From Pseudomonas sp. SCA2728.1_7 (GTDB lineage: Bacteria; Pseudomonadota; Gammaproteobacteria; Pseudomonadales; Pseudomonadaceae): 64,000 bases of DNA. The translations under genes were made by a program, and so were the position numbers. Positions 43,435 through 52,585 of the stretch are shown here, one piece after another; position 1 is the first letter of the stretch; every line of letters starts with the position of its first letter. The notes under the pieces were generated by a model. It did no database searches, was not told the DNA's origin, and saw only the letters and a program-made list of their open reading frames with translations. Where the stretch lies: positions 1 through 64,000 of the forward strand of contig NZ_CP073104.1 in the NCBI RefSeq assembly GCF_018138145.1. Reading direction: 5' to 3'.

Positions 43435-45276
43435 TTACTCCGTGCCCGCAGGGTCGGCTTGCAGTTTGGTTTCGACTTCTATCGCCGGTTTTGCGTTCGG
43501 CTTGACCCACCAGGTGTTAATCCCGATGTCGTACTTGGGCGAGACTTTCGGGTGACCGATGTGATTCCAGTACGCCACGCGCCAGGTCTTGATGTGCCAG
43601 TTGGGGATCACGTAGTAACCCCATTGCAGCACGCGGTCCAGCGCACGGGCGTGGGCCACCAGGCTTTTGCGCGAGTCGGCGTTGATCAGGTTCTCGACCA
43701 GTTGATCGACGATCGGATCCTTCAAGCCCATGGTGTTGCGGCTGCTCGGTTTGTCGGCGGCGGCGCTCATCCAGTATTCGCGCTGTTCGTTGCCCGGCGA
43801 GTTGGACTGCGGGAAGCTGCCGACCATCAAGTCGAAATCACGCGAACGCACGCGGTTGATGTACTGCGAAACGTCGACGCGGCGGATTACCAGATCAATA
43901 CCGAGGTCGCTGAGGTTGCGCTTGAACGGCAGCAGTACGCGTTCGAATTCGGTCTGTGCGAGCAGGAACTCGATCACTACCGGTTTGCCGGTGGCGTCGA
44001 CCATTTTGTCGTCGACGATCTTCCAGCCGGCTTCCTGCAGCAGTTGATAGGCCTCGCGCTGCTGGGCGCGGATCATGCCGCTGGCGTCGGTCTTCGGGTT
44101 TTCGAAGGCTTCACTGAACACCTGCGCCGGCAGTTTGCTGCGGAACGGCTCGAGGATCGCCCGTTGATCGGCATCGGGGAGGCCAGTGGCGGCCATTTCC
44201 GAGTTTTCGAAATAGCTGCGAGTGCGGAAGTAGGCACCGTTGAACAGCTGCTTGTTGGTCCACTCGAAATCGAACAGCAGACCCAGCGCCTGACGCACGC
44301 GCGCGTCCTGGAACAGCGGGCGGCGCAAGTTGAAGACGAAACCCTGCATGCCGGTCGGGTTGCTGTTGGCGATCTGTTCCTTGATCAAGCGACCTTCGGT
44401 GACCGCCGGAATGTTGTAAGCGTTGGCCCAGTTCTTCGCGGTCATTTCCAGCCAGTAATCGAACTGCCCGGCCTTCAGTGCTTCGAGGGCGACGGTGTTG
44501 TCGCGGTAGTAATCGGTGGTCATGGTGTCGAAATTGTAGAAGCCACGATTGACCGGCAGGTCCTTGCCCCAGTAATCCTTGACCCGCTCGTAGCGCACCG
44601 AACGCCCGGCCTTTACTTCGGCGACCTTGTACGGGCCGCTACCGAGCGGGATTTCCAGATTGCCTTTGCTGAAGTCGCGATCAGCCCACCAGTGTTTTGG
44701 CAGCACCGGCAACTGGCCGAGGATCAGCGGCAACTCGCGGTTGTTGCTGTGCTTGAACTTGAACAGCACTTTCAGCGGATCTTCGGCGATCACTTCGGAT
44801 ACGTCGCTGTAGTAACCGCGAAACAGCGGCGAGCCTTCCTTGGTCAGCGTATTGAAGCTGAACACCACGTCGTCGGCGCGCACCGGGTGGCCGTCATGGA
44901 AACGTGCTTCGGGGCGCAGGTAGAAACGCACCCAGCTGTTGTCCGGGGCTTTTTCGATTTTGCCGGCGATCAGGCCGTATTCGGTGAACGGCTCGTCGAG
45001 GCTGTGTTTGGTCAGGGTGTCGTAGATCTGCCCGATGTCATCGGCCGGCACGCCTTTGCTGATAAACGGGTTGAGGCTGTCGAAGCCGCCGAAACCGGCC
45101 TGACGGAACACGCCGCCCTTGGGCGCATCGGGATTCACGTAATCGAACTGCTTGAAATCGGCCGGGTATTTCGGCGGCTCGTTGTACAGGGTCACGGCGT
45201 GTTGCGGGGCGGCAAAAGCCAGCCCGGCGAACAGCAAGCCGCTGGCCTGGACGAGCAGGGCGCGGATCGGTTTCAT
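43435..45276 (-). CDS. yejA: YejA-type extracellular peptide-binding protein (proximal copy)
   Basis: 613 residues of the SBP_bac_5 family. Signal peptide [17 protein letters not shown] is followed by the YejA-type sequence ([47 protein letters not shown]). It captures peptides for YejBEF. ATG 45276 overlaps the stop of the paralogous gene upstream by ATGA; ribosome site GGAG. The frame stays open to 45573, but this extra part is shadow of the upstream paralogue. About 40-50 percent similar by eye to that paralogue. Confidence 0.93.
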   Translation of the reverse strand: MKPIRALLVQASGLLFAGLAFAAPQHAVTLYNEPPKYPADFKQFDYVNPDAPKGGVFRQAGFGGFDSLNPFISKGVPADDIGQIYDTLTKHSLDEPFTEYGLIAGKIEKAPDNSWVRFYLRPEARFHDGHPVRADDVVFSFNTLTKEGSPLFRGYYSDVSEVIAEDPLKVLFKFKHSNNRELPLILGQLPVLPKHWWADRDFSKGNLEIPLGSGPYKVAEVKAGRSVRYERVKDYWGKDLPVNRGFYNFDTMTTDYYRDNTVALEALKAGQFDYWLEMTAKNWANAYNIPAVTEGRLIKEQIANSNPTGMQGFVFNLRRPLFQDARVRQALGLLFDFEWTNKQLFNGAYFRTRSYFENSEMAATGLPDADQRAILEPFRSKLPAQVFSEAFENPKTDASGMIRAQQREAYQLLQEAGWKIVDDKMVDATGKPVVIEFLLAQTEFERVLLPFKRNLSDLGIDLVIRRVDVSQYINRVRSRDFDLMVGSFPQSNSPGNEQREYWMSAAADKPSSRNTMGLKDPIVDQLVENLINADSRKSLVAHARALDRVLQWGYYVIPNWHIKTWRVAYWNHIGHPKVSPKYDIGINTWWVKPNAKPAIEVETKLQADPAGTE

Positions 45277-47105
45277 TGATCTTTCTCCGAAGACTTCAGC
45301 CACCACGCGCTCAGGCCCAGGGTGTAGGGCGGCGTGGTGACGAAGGCCAACCGGTTGCGGTAGGCCAGACGGTGATAATTGAGGTACCAGTTGGGAATGC
45401 TGTAGTGCTGCCAGAGCAGCACGCGGTCGAGCGCCTTGCCGGCGGCGACCTGTTCGTCGCGGGTGCGCGCGGCGAGCAATTGTTCGAGCAGGTGATCGAC
45501 CACCGGATTGGCGATGCCCGCGTAATTCTTGCTGCCCTTGACGTTCACCTGACTGGAGTGGAAGTACTGCCACTGCTCAAGGCCCGGGCTTAAGGTCTGG
45601 TTGAGCGTCATCGAGATCATGTCGAAATCAAATTGATCGAGGCGCTGTTTGTATTGGGCGCGATCGACCGTGCGCAGGCGCGCGTCGATGCCGATGCTGT
45701 TGAGGTTCTCGATGTAGGGCTGGTACAGGCGCTCGAGGTTCGGATTGACCAGCAACAGCTCGAAGCGCAGCGGTTGGCCGTCAGCGTTTTGCAGGCGCTG
45801 ACCGTTGAGTTTCCAGCCGGCCTCGGCGAGCAACGCCAATGCCTTGCGCATGGTTTCCCGGGGAATGCCGCGACCGTCGGTTTTTGGCAGGGTGAACGGC
45901 TCGGTGAACAGCTTGGCCGGCAGTTGTTCCTTATACGGCTTGAGCATCAGCCATTCCCCCCCGACCGGCAGGCCGGAGGTTGTGAATTCACTGTTGGGGT
46001 AGTAACTGCTGGTGCGTTTGTAGGCGTCGCTGAACAGCGCGCGGTTGGTCCACTCGAAGTCGAACATCAGGCCCAGCGCTTCGCGGGTCTTTACGTCCGA
46101 GAACGTCGCGCGGCGGGTGTTCATGAACAGACCCTGACTCTGGGTCGGGATCTGATGCGGGATCTGCGCCTTGATCACGTCGCCACGGCGTATCGCGGGG
46201 AAGTTGTAGCCATTGGCCCAGTTCTTCGCCTGATGCTCGATGTAGATGTCGAACTCGCCAGCCTTGAACGCTTCGAAGGCGACATCGCTGTCGCGGTAGA
46301 ACTCGACTTCCATGCGATCGAAATTGTACTTGCCGCGATTGACCGCCAGGTCCTTGCCCCAGTAATCCTTGACCCGTTCGAAGATCAACTGCCGACCCGG
46401 CGTCACCGAAGTGATGCGATAGGGGCCGCTGCCCAGTGGCGGTTCGAAAGTGGTGGCTTTGAAGTCGCGGTCTTTCCAGTAATGCTGCGGCAGCACCGGC
46501 AATTCGCCGAGGCGCAGGATCAGCAGTGGATTGCCCGAGCGCTTGAGCACGAAGCGGATGCGCTGTTTGTTGAGAATGTCGACCCGCAGTACTTCTTGTA
46601 GGGCAGTGCGGTACAGCGGATGACCGTCCTTGAGCAGCGTTCTATAGGAGAACGCTACGTCATAAGCGGTGATCGGTGTGCCATCTTGAAAACGCGCTTC
46701 CGGGCGCAGATTGAACACCACCCAGCTGCGATCTTCGCTGTACTCCACCGATTGCGCGATCAAGCCGTAACTCGACGCCGGCTCGTCGCCGGATGGCGAA
46801 TACTGGCCGGTGCCGACCATCAGCGGCTCGTTCAGCTCGTTGATGCCGTACTGGAGGAAATTCGCTGTGGTGACGGGACTCGTGCCCTTGAAGGTGTACG
46901 GGTTGACCGTATCGAAGGTGCCGAACGCCATCACCCGCAACGTACCGCCCTTGGGCGCTTGCGGGTTGACCCAGTCGAAGTGGGTAAATCTGGCCGGGTA
47001 CTTGAGCGTGCCGAACTGCGCATAACCGTGACTTTCGGTAATCGTCGCGCTTGCGGTTGAGCTCAAGGCCAGGCTGATCAGGAGCAGGAGGAGGGGACGC
47101 TTCAA
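45273..47105 (-). CDS. YejA-type extracellular binding protein (distal copy)
   Basis: 610 residues, signal peptide MKRPLLLLLISLALSSTASA. It aligns along its whole length with the next gene: [70 protein letters not shown], and both end in WWLK/WWVKP-like sequence. It is therefore an old tandem duplicate giving the same transporter two binding specificities. It is the first gene of the yej operon, followed by repeats upstream that probably separate it from mltD. Confidence 0.9.
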   Translation of the reverse strand: MKRPLLLLLISLALSSTASATITESHGYAQFGTLKYPARFTHFDWVNPQAPKGGTLRVMAFGTFDTVNPYTFKGTSPVTTANFLQYGINELNEPLMVGTGQYSPSGDEPASSYGLIAQSVEYSEDRSWVVFNLRPEARFQDGTPITAYDVAFSYRTLLKDGHPLYRTALQEVLRVDILNKQRIRFVLKRSGNPLLILRLGELPVLPQHYWKDRDFKATTFEPPLGSGPYRITSVTPGRQLIFERVKDYWGKDLAVNRGKYNFDRMEVEFYRDSDVAFEAFKAGEFDIYIEHQAKNWANGYNFPAIRRGDVIKAQIPHQIPTQSQGLFMNTRRATFSDVKTREALGLMFDFEWTNRALFSDAYKRTSSYYPNSEFTTSGLPVGGEWLMLKPYKEQLPAKLFTEPFTLPKTDGRGIPRETMRKALALLAEAGWKLNGQRLQNADGQPLRFELLLVNPNLERLYQPYIENLNSIGIDARLRTVDRAQYKQRLDQFDFDMISMTLNQTLSPGLEQWQYFHSSQVNVKGSKNYAGIANPVVDHLLEQLLAARTRDEQVAAGKALDRVLLWQHYSIPNWYLNYHRLAYRNRLAFVTTPPYTLGLSAWWLKSSEKDQ

Positions 47106-47212
47106 GTCAGATCCGATCCAGGCGGCTTGGGCTTTGTGGGCCGTACAGTAACAGCTTGTCTGGACAGGAAAAAGATGCGGGTTAATGCGCGGTTAATCGT
47201 TTGCGCGAAGAG

Positions 47213-47690
47213 CCCCTCACCCTAACCCTCTCCCAGGGGGAGAGGGGACTGGCCGTGGTGTTTGCGAGAGCTGCACCGACGTGCGATACCGAGCCGAACT
47301 CACGTTTTGAGAAGCCCCTCACCCTAACCCTCTCCCGGAGGGAGAGGGGACTGACCGTGGTGTTTGCGAGAGCTGCGCCGACCTGAAAATACCGAGCCGA
47401 ACTCACGTTTTGAAGAGCCCCTCACCCTAGCCCTCTCCCGGAGGGAGAGGGGACTGGCCGTGGTGTTTGCGAGAGCTGCACCGACGTGCGATACCGAGCC
47501 GAACTCACGTTTTGAGAAGCCCCTCACCCTAACCCTCTCCCGGAAGGAGAGGGGACTGACTGTGGTGTTTGCGAGAGCTACGCCGACGTGCAATACCGAG
47601 CCGAACTCGGATGTTGAACAGCACGGAGATCGGCTCCCTTTCCCCCTCGCCCCCCGTGGGGGAGAGGGCTGGGGTGAGGGGGATGGATCT
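47213..47690. repeat. Tandem type D palindromic array in the 643-bp gap 47106-47748
   Basis: Four type D units begin at 47213, 47315, 47418 and 47520 (CCCCTCACCCTAACCCTCTC or CTAGCC variant, then GGGAGAGGGGACTG), a period of 102-103 bases. The linker contains GTGTTTGCGAGAGCTGC, GACGTGCGATACCGAGC and CGAACTCACGTTTTGA. A further element follows at about 47640-47690 (CCCCCTCGCCCCCCGTGGGG). The linker differs from that of the array near 14 kb. The mltD terminator follows at 47714. No gene is present in the gap. Confidence 0.9.
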
Positions 47691-47713
47691 AAAGCACACC
47701 ACAAAAACGTGAT

Positions 47714-47743
47714 CAAAAAAAAGCCCCTGAAAACTCAGGGGCT
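47714..47743 (-). terminator. Rho-independent terminator after mltD
   Basis: On the minus strand AGCCCCTGA pairs with TCAGGGGCT (47735-47743 and 47722-47730 in window terms, loop GTTT) and is followed by eight U. It begins six bases after the mltD stop. Confidence 0.93.
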
Positions 47744-47748
47744 CTTCA

Positions 47749-49212
47749 TCAGTGCGGCTGATAAACCGTGAGCATCTGCCCCGGCTTCAAAGCCTTGCCC
47801 GCACCCGGATTCCAGCGCTTGAGATGCTGCATCTCAACGTTGAAGCGCTTGGCCACCACGTACAGCGTGTCGCCGCGCTTGACCTTGTACTGGGTCTGCT
47901 GCGCGCTGTCGTCCTTGCTCTTGGTCTTGCTGTTGGACGCAATCACCGTGTTGACCCGGCCGGATTTGCGCGCCGGCGCACGCTTGGTGGTGTCTTGCAT
48001 CACCAGGGTCTGACCAACCTTGAGGTTCTTGCCGGTCAGCTTGTTCCAGCGTTGCAGGTCCTTGACTTCGACCTTGTTGGCCTTGGCAATGGAACCGAGG
48101 TTATCGCCACGCTTCACGCGGTAAGCACGCTTGAGCTGCGCCACTTCCGACGGATCGGCGCCTTCGAATACTGGCTTGAGCGAACGCGGGCTGATCAGCT
48201 CGTCAGGTCGCATGGTCTGCAAACTGGCGGTGAGCAGTTGCGCCTTCGATGTTGGCACCAGCAAATGCTGAGGGCCATCGATGGTGGTGCGTTGCTTGAA
48301 CGCCGGGTTGAGCTGGAACAGTTCGTCTTCGTCGATGTTGGCCACCGCAGCAACCTTCGACAGGTCCATGCGCTGGTTGATTTCGACGACCTGGAAGTAC
48401 GGTTCGTTGGCGATCGGGTTGAGGTTGACCCCGTAAGCTTCCGGCGCCAGCACCACTTGCGACAGCGCCAGCAACTTCGGCACGTACGCCTGGGTTTCCG
48501 CCGGCAGCGGCAGGTTCCAGTAGTCGGTTGGCAGGCCAAGCTTTTCGTTGCGTTCGATCGCGCGGCTGACCGTGCCTTCACCGGCGTTATACGCCGCCAG
48601 GGCCAGCAACCAGTCGCCGTTGAACATGTCGTGCAGGCGGGTCAGGTAGTCCATCGCTGCCGTGGTCGAGGCGGTGATATCGCGGCGGCCATCATAGAAG
48701 CGGGTCTGACGCAGGTTGAAGTAACGCCCGGTGGACGGAATGAACTGCCACAAACCGACTGCATCGGCCCGCGAGTAGGCCATCGGGTTGTAGGCGCTTT
48801 CAATCACTGGCAGCAGGGCCAGTTCCAGCGGCATGTTGCGTTCTTCTAGGCGTTCGACGATGTAGTGAATATAGAGACTGCCGCGTTCGCCGGCGTTCTC
48901 GAGGAAAGAGGGATTGCTGGCGAACCACAGGCGCTGTTGCTCGATGCGCGGGTTTACGCCGAGGCCTTCCTGCAGCTGAAAGCCCTGGCGCATGCGTTCC
49001 CAGATATCCTGGGGAACCTGTGGGCTGGGCTTTTCGGTCAGCCAGATCGGCTTCTGCTTGGCTCGCGCAGCAATGTTCGGCGTATGGGTCGCTTCAGTCT
49101 GCGGAGCATGGCTGGAACAGCCCGCCAGCGTGGCGGACACAGCCACCGCGATGGCTTGCGCCAGGCGGGTCAATGCGTCTGAATTGACGGACTTACGTAT
49201 GGATGACGACAT
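47749..49212 (-). CDS. mltD: Membrane-bound lytic murein transglycosylase D
   Basis: 487 residues. Lipobox LAGC with Cys32 anchors it to the outer membrane. The SLT catalytic domain has LPVIESAYNPMAYSRADAVGLWQFIP with catalytic Glu in VIESAYN, and AYNAGEGTV. Two LysM repeats follow at the C-terminus (YRVKRGDNLGSIAKANKV and YKVKRGDTLYVVAKRFNV), with an additional weaker LysM-like region near IDEDELFQLNPAFK. It cleaves glycan strands of peptidoglycan to 1,6-anhydro products. ATG 49212 is chosen; a TTG in frame is upstream. It precedes gloB in the same direction as in other pseudomonads. Confidence 0.95.
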   Translation of the reverse strand: MSSSIRKSVNSDALTRLAQAIAVAVSATLAGCSSHAPQTEATHTPNIAARAKQKPIWLTEKPSPQVPQDIWERMRQGFQLQEGLGVNPRIEQQRLWFASNPSFLENAGERGSLYIHYIVERLEERNMPLELALLPVIESAYNPMAYSRADAVGLWQFIPSTGRYFNLRQTRFYDGRRDITASTTAAMDYLTRLHDMFNGDWLLALAAYNAGEGTVSRAIERNEKLGLPTDYWNLPLPAETQAYVPKLLALSQVVLAPEAYGVNLNPIANEPYFQVVEINQRMDLSKVAAVANIDEDELFQLNPAFKQRTTIDGPQHLLVPTSKAQLLTASLQTMRPDELISPRSLKPVFEGADPSEVAQLKRAYRVKRGDNLGSIAKANKVEVKDLQRWNKLTGKNLKVGQTLVMQDTTKRAPARKSGRVNTVIASNSKTKSKDDSAQQTQYKVKRGDTLYVVAKRFNVEMQHLKRWNPGAGKALKPGQMLTVYQPH

Positions 49213-49311
49213 TGGCTGGAAGTAAGTTCCGGGCAAAAATGTCGGGCGATTCTAGAAAGCGCACCCCCTGCGGTCAACCATTCAGAATTTTTGTACCAAG
49301 TGGCGGGGCAC

Positions 49312-50079
49312 TTAGAACTTATCTTTCCAGGCCCGCAGAGCCGCAAATACCTCACTCGGCGCCCGGTTTTGAGCGCCTGCCCGTTCGTCCACTTTTTGTG
49401 TAACCAATGTTTCAGCGGTGCGCAAAAACGGGTTTGTGAGCTTTTCCAGGGCGAGGGTCGAGGGCAGGGTCATCACGCCGTTTTGCCGTTGTTGGGTGAC
49501 TTTTTCCAGACGGGCGGCAATGTCCGGGTTGCTCGGCTCGACGGCAGCGGCAAACTTCAGATTGCTCAGGGTGTATTCATGGGTGCAGTAGACCAGCGTA
49601 TCTTCCGGTAATGCGGCGAGGCGGCTGAGCGAGTGGTGCATTTGCTCCGGCGTGCCTTCGAACAAACGGCCGCAACCGGCAGCGAACAGCGTGTCGCCGC
49701 AGAACAGCAGGCCGTGGTGGTAATAGGCAATGTGTCCCAGGGTGTGACCGGGCACCGCATAGACGTCGAAGTCCCAGCCGAGCACGCTGACTGTGTCGTT
49801 GTCCTTGAGCGCCACGTCGCGCCCCGGGATGTTTTCGCTGGCCGGGCCGTAAACGGTCGCGCCGCTCGCGGCTTTCAGGCGTTCGACGCCGCCGACGTGA
49901 TCATGATGGTGGTGGGTGATCAGGATATCGCTCAACACCCAGCCTGGATGCGCTTCGAGCCATGCCTGCACTGGCGCGGCATCGCCCGGATCGACCACCG
50001 CACAGCGCTGGGTACGGTGATCCTGTAACAACCAGATGTAGTTGTCGGTGAACGCGGGCAGGGCACTGATCTGTATCAT
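49312..50079 (-). CDS. gloB: Hydroxyacylglutathione hydrolase (glyoxalase II)
   Basis: 255 residues, metallo-beta-lactamase fold. The dinuclear metal motif is THHHHDH at residues 55-61, with later His in [11 protein letters not shown] and Asp in [17 protein letters not shown]. It hydrolyses S-D-lactoylglutathione to D-lactate and glutathione. The C-terminal glutathione-binding HAGH segment ends [15 protein letters not shown]. It is divergent from the yafS-type gene, as in E. coli. Confidence 0.97.
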   Translation of the reverse strand: MIQISALPAFTDNYIWLLQDHRTQRCAVVDPGDAAPVQAWLEAHPGWVLSDILITHHHHDHVGGVERLKAASGATVYGPASENIPGRDVALKDNDTVSVLGWDFDVYAVPGHTLGHIAYYHHGLLFCGDTLFAAGCGRLFEGTPEQMHHSLSRLAALPEDTLVYCTHEYTLSNLKFAAAVEPSNPDIAARLEKVTQQRQNGVMTLPSTLALEKLTNPFLRTAETLVTQKVDERAGAQNRAPSEVFAALRAWKDKF

Positions 50080-50145
50080 CGTCGGAATTCGCCAAGCGGA
50101 AAACATTGGCGCATCTTAGTAGTTCCTGGCGCTTTGGAGAATGCG

Positions 50146-50904
50146 ATGAGTGATAAAGCGTTCGCACAGGCTGATCCTGACTGGCTGGCCCTGATCGGTG
50201 CAGCCCGTGAATGGCTGTCCGGCCCGCTCGGGCAATTTCTGCTTTATGAAGAGCGGCGCATGCTCGAAGACGAGTTGGGCCGATTCTTTGGCGGTTATCT
50301 GGTGCATTACGGGCCTTCGGCCGAAACCCCGCCGGCGGCGCCGCAAGTGCAGCGCAATGTGCGTCTTGGCGCGCCGTTGCCGGGCGTCGAGATTGTCTGC
50401 GAAGAGCAGGCCTGGCCGCTGAGCGAGCATGCCGCCGATGTGGTAGTGATGCAGCACGGTCTGGATTTCTGCCTGTCGCCCCATGGTTTGCTGCGTGAAG
50501 CGGCGAGCAGTGTGCGCCCCGGCGGGCATTTGCTGATCATCGGCATCAACCCCTGGAGCACCTGGGGCCTGCGCCATGTATTCGCCCATGACGCCTTGCG
50601 CCAGGCGCGCTGCATCTCGCCGTCACGGGTTGGCGACTGGCTCAATCTGCTCGGCTTCGCGCTGGAGAAACGTCGCTTCGGGTGCTATCGTCCGCCGCTC
50701 GCGTCGCCCAAGTGGCAGGCCCGCCTGGCCGGCTGGGAACGCAAGGCCGGTGACTGGCAACTGTCGGGCGGCGGCTTCTATTTACTGGTTGCGCGCAAGA
50801 TTGTGGTCGGGCTGCGACCCTTGCGTCAGGAACGGCGCGAGCCGATGGGCAAGCTCATTCCGCTGCCGATGGCCAAGGTCAACCGCCGTCGCATTGAACC
50901 GTAA
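50146..50904 (+). CDS. YafS-type SAM methyltransferase-like protein
   Basis: 252 residues. The methyltransferase 11-like region has SEHAADVVVMQHGLDFCLSPHGLLREAASSVRPGGHLLIIGINPWSTWGL. The N-terminal glycine-rich motif I is weak, so cofactor binding is unproven. It sits between gloB and rnhA, as YafS does in E. coli. GGAG before ATG 50146 sets the start; the frame extends back to 50134 with a TTG. Confidence 0.85.
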   Translation: MSDKAFAQADPDWLALIGAAREWLSGPLGQFLLYEERRMLEDELGRFFGGYLVHYGPSAETPPAAPQVQRNVRLGAPLPGVEIVCEEQAWPLSEHAADVVVMQHGLDFCLSPHGLLREAASSVRPGGHLLIIGINPWSTWGLRHVFAHDALRQARCISPSRVGDWLNLLGFALEKRRFGCYRPPLASPKWQARLAGWERKAGDWQLSGGGFYLLVARKIVVGLRPLRQERREPMGKLIPLPMAKVNRRRIEP

Positions 50905-50919
50905 ACCTTCTTTTATTTG

Positions 50920-50940
50920 CGGCCGGACTTGTTCCGGCCG
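50920..50940. other. GC-rich hairpin between yafS and rnhA
   Basis: CGGCCGGA (50920-50927) pairs with TCCGGCCG (50933-50940) with a five-base loop. No U-run follows on either strand, so it is a hairpin of unknown use, possibly a weak terminator or mRNA stabiliser. Confidence 0.5.
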
Positions 50941-50995
50941 TGGCCATCGTCGATCCGTGATTGGCGAGGCAGGCATTTTTTCTGGATAGAGTGGC

Positions 50996-51466
50996 ATGAG
51001 CGAAAGCGTTGAAAGCGTCGACACCGTAGAACTGTTCACTGACGGCGCCTGCAAGGGCAACCCCGGCCCGGGCGGCTGGGGCGCCTTGCTGGTGTGCAAG
51101 GGCGTTGAAAAGGAACTGTGGGGCGGCGAAGCCAACACCACCAATAACCGCATGGAACTGCTCGGCGCGATTCGTGGCCTCGAAGCCTTGAAGCGGCCGT
51201 GTGAAGTGCTGCTGGTGACCGACTCGCAATACGTGATGAAGGGCATCAATGAGTGGATGGCCAACTGGAAGAAGCGTGGCTGGAAAACCGCGGCCAAAGA
51301 GCCGGTGAAAAACGCTGATCTGTGGAAAGAGCTGGATGAACAGGTCAACCGCCACAAGGTCACCTGGAAATGGGTGCGTGGGCACATTGGCCATCACGGT
51401 AACGAGCGGGCGGACCAGTTGGCTAACCGTGGGGTGGATGAGGTTCGCGGTTACAAGCAGACCTGA
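50996..51466 (+). CDS. rnhA: Ribonuclease HI
   Basis: 156 residues. The four acidic active-site residues are Asp16 ([17 protein letters not shown]), Glu54 ([10 protein letters not shown]), Asp76 (VTDSQYV) and Asp140 (NERADQLA), with His134 in GHHGNERAD. It removes RNA from RNA-DNA hybrids. The order gloB, yafS, rnhA, dnaQ is conserved from E. coli. Confidence 0.97.
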   Translation: MSESVESVDTVELFTDGACKGNPGPGGWGALLVCKGVEKELWGGEANTTNNRMELLGAIRGLEALKRPCEVLLVTDSQYVMKGINEWMANWKKRGWKTAAKEPVKNADLWKELDEQVNRHKVTWKWVRGHIGHHGNERADQLANRGVDEVRGYKQT

Positions 51467-51491
51467 TTCTCTCTGATGCACCGAGGTGCGG

Positions 51492-51599
51492 CCATTCGCG
51501 AGCAGGCTCGCTCCCACAGGGAAATGCATTCCAGACCTGATGTACCTTCCTGAATTGGAATGCATTCCAATGTGGGAGCGAGCCTGCTCGCGAATGGGA
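51492..51599. repeat. Inverted-polarity type A REP doublet with GCATTCCA linker
   Basis: The right-type arm comes first (CGCGAGCAGGCTCGCTCCCA) and the left-type arm second (TGTGGGAGCGAGCCTGCTCG), opposite to all other A units in the window. The 52-base linker contains GGAAATGCATTCCA and GGAATGCATTCCA, a repeated palindromic motif. It lies between rnhA and dnaQ. Confidence 0.88.
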
Positions 51600-51683
51600 C
51601 GCCACGGTCCACCTGAAACACCTCGCCGAGCGTGCTAACATCCGCGTTTTTTGCAAGATCGACCCGTTGAGAGCTGAACACTG

Positions 51684-52442
51684 ATGGCCACCAGATCCGT
51701 TGTACTCGATACCGAAACCACCGGCATGCCGGTGACCGATGGTCACCGGATCATTGAAATCGGTTGTGTTGAACTGATCGGCCGACGCCTCACGGGCCGG
51801 CATTTTCACGTTTACCTGCAACCGGATCGCGAGAGTGATGAAGGCGCCATCGGCGTTCACGGCATCACCAACGAGTTCCTGGTCGGCAAGCCGCGCTTTG
51901 CCGAAGTGGCCGATGAGTTCTTCGAATTCATCAAGGGCGCACAGCTGATCATCCACAACGCGGCGTTCGACGTTGGCTTCATCAACAACGAATTCGCCTT
52001 GATGGGCCAGCAGGATCGCGCTGACATCACCCAGCACTGCTCGATCCTCGACACCCTGATGATGGCCCGGGAACGTCACCCGGGGCAGCGCAACAGCCTC
52101 GATGCGTTGTGCAAACGTTATGGCGTCGACAACTCCGGCCGTGAACTGCACGGCGCCTTGCTCGACTCGGAGATTCTTGCCGACGTCTACCTGACCATGA
52201 CCGGCGGCCAGACCAGTCTGTCGCTGGCGGGCAACGCGTCTGACGGTAATGGCACGGGCGATGGTGCGGACAACTCGGCGACCGAGATTCGTCGTTTGCT
52301 GGCGGATCGTCAGCCAGCGCGGATCATTCGTGCGACGGAGGAGGAGCTGGCGGCGCATCTGGTGCGGCTGGAAATTATTGCCAAGTCTGCCGGTGGCCCG
52401 GCGCTGTGGACACAGATCGCCGAAGCCGACGCACAGGCTTGA
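51684..52442 (+). CDS. dnaQ: DNA polymerase III epsilon subunit (proofreading 3'-5' exonuclease)
   Basis: 252 residues. Exo I has Asp9 and Glu11 (VLDTETTGMP), Exo II Asp96 (HNAAFDVGF), Exo III-epsilon His156 and Asp161 (GRELHGALLDSEIL). The C-terminal Q-rich region of DnaQ is short here but the polymerase-alpha-binding tail is present as a helix. It supplies replication fidelity. A hairpin terminator follows immediately. Confidence 0.96.
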   Translation: MATRSVVLDTETTGMPVTDGHRIIEIGCVELIGRRLTGRHFHVYLQPDRESDEGAIGVHGITNEFLVGKPRFAEVADEFFEFIKGAQLIIHNAAFDVGFINNEFALMGQQDRADITQHCSILDTLMMARERHPGQRNSLDALCKRYGVDNSGRELHGALLDSEILADVYLTMTGGQTSLSLAGNASDGNGTGDGADNSATEIRRLLADRQPARIIRATEEELAAHLVRLEIIAKSAGGPALWTQIAEADAQA

Positions 52443-52449
52443 GAGACCA

Positions 52450-52482
52450 AAAGATCGCAGCCCAGGCTGCGATCTTTGCTTT
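52450..52482 (+). terminator. Hairpin terminator after dnaQ
   Basis: AAAGATCGCAGCC (52450-52462) pairs with GGCTGCGATCTTT (52465-52477) over a two-base loop, then GCTTTTGG. The core GATCGCAGCC/GGCTGCGATC is the same as in the type C REPIN near 17.2 kb. It may be a collapsed repeat used as a terminator. Confidence 0.75.
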
Positions 52483-52585
52483 TGGCGGCATGAAGCCAAC
52501 TGGCCACCCTCGCCACTTTCGCTGCAACCCTCTACCCTGAGTGCATTGGCAGACATTGCGCCGCCGCCTCAGGACACTGAGCCCC

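Noticed and set aside
43459..45279. 606-codon plus-strand open frame
   Set aside because: It lies antisense to a complete YejA-type gene with signal peptide and family motifs; high GC makes such antisense frames common.
45277..45573. N-terminal extension of the proximal YejA-type frame
   Set aside because: The added residues come from another frame of the upstream paralogue. A signal peptide begins exactly at 45276.
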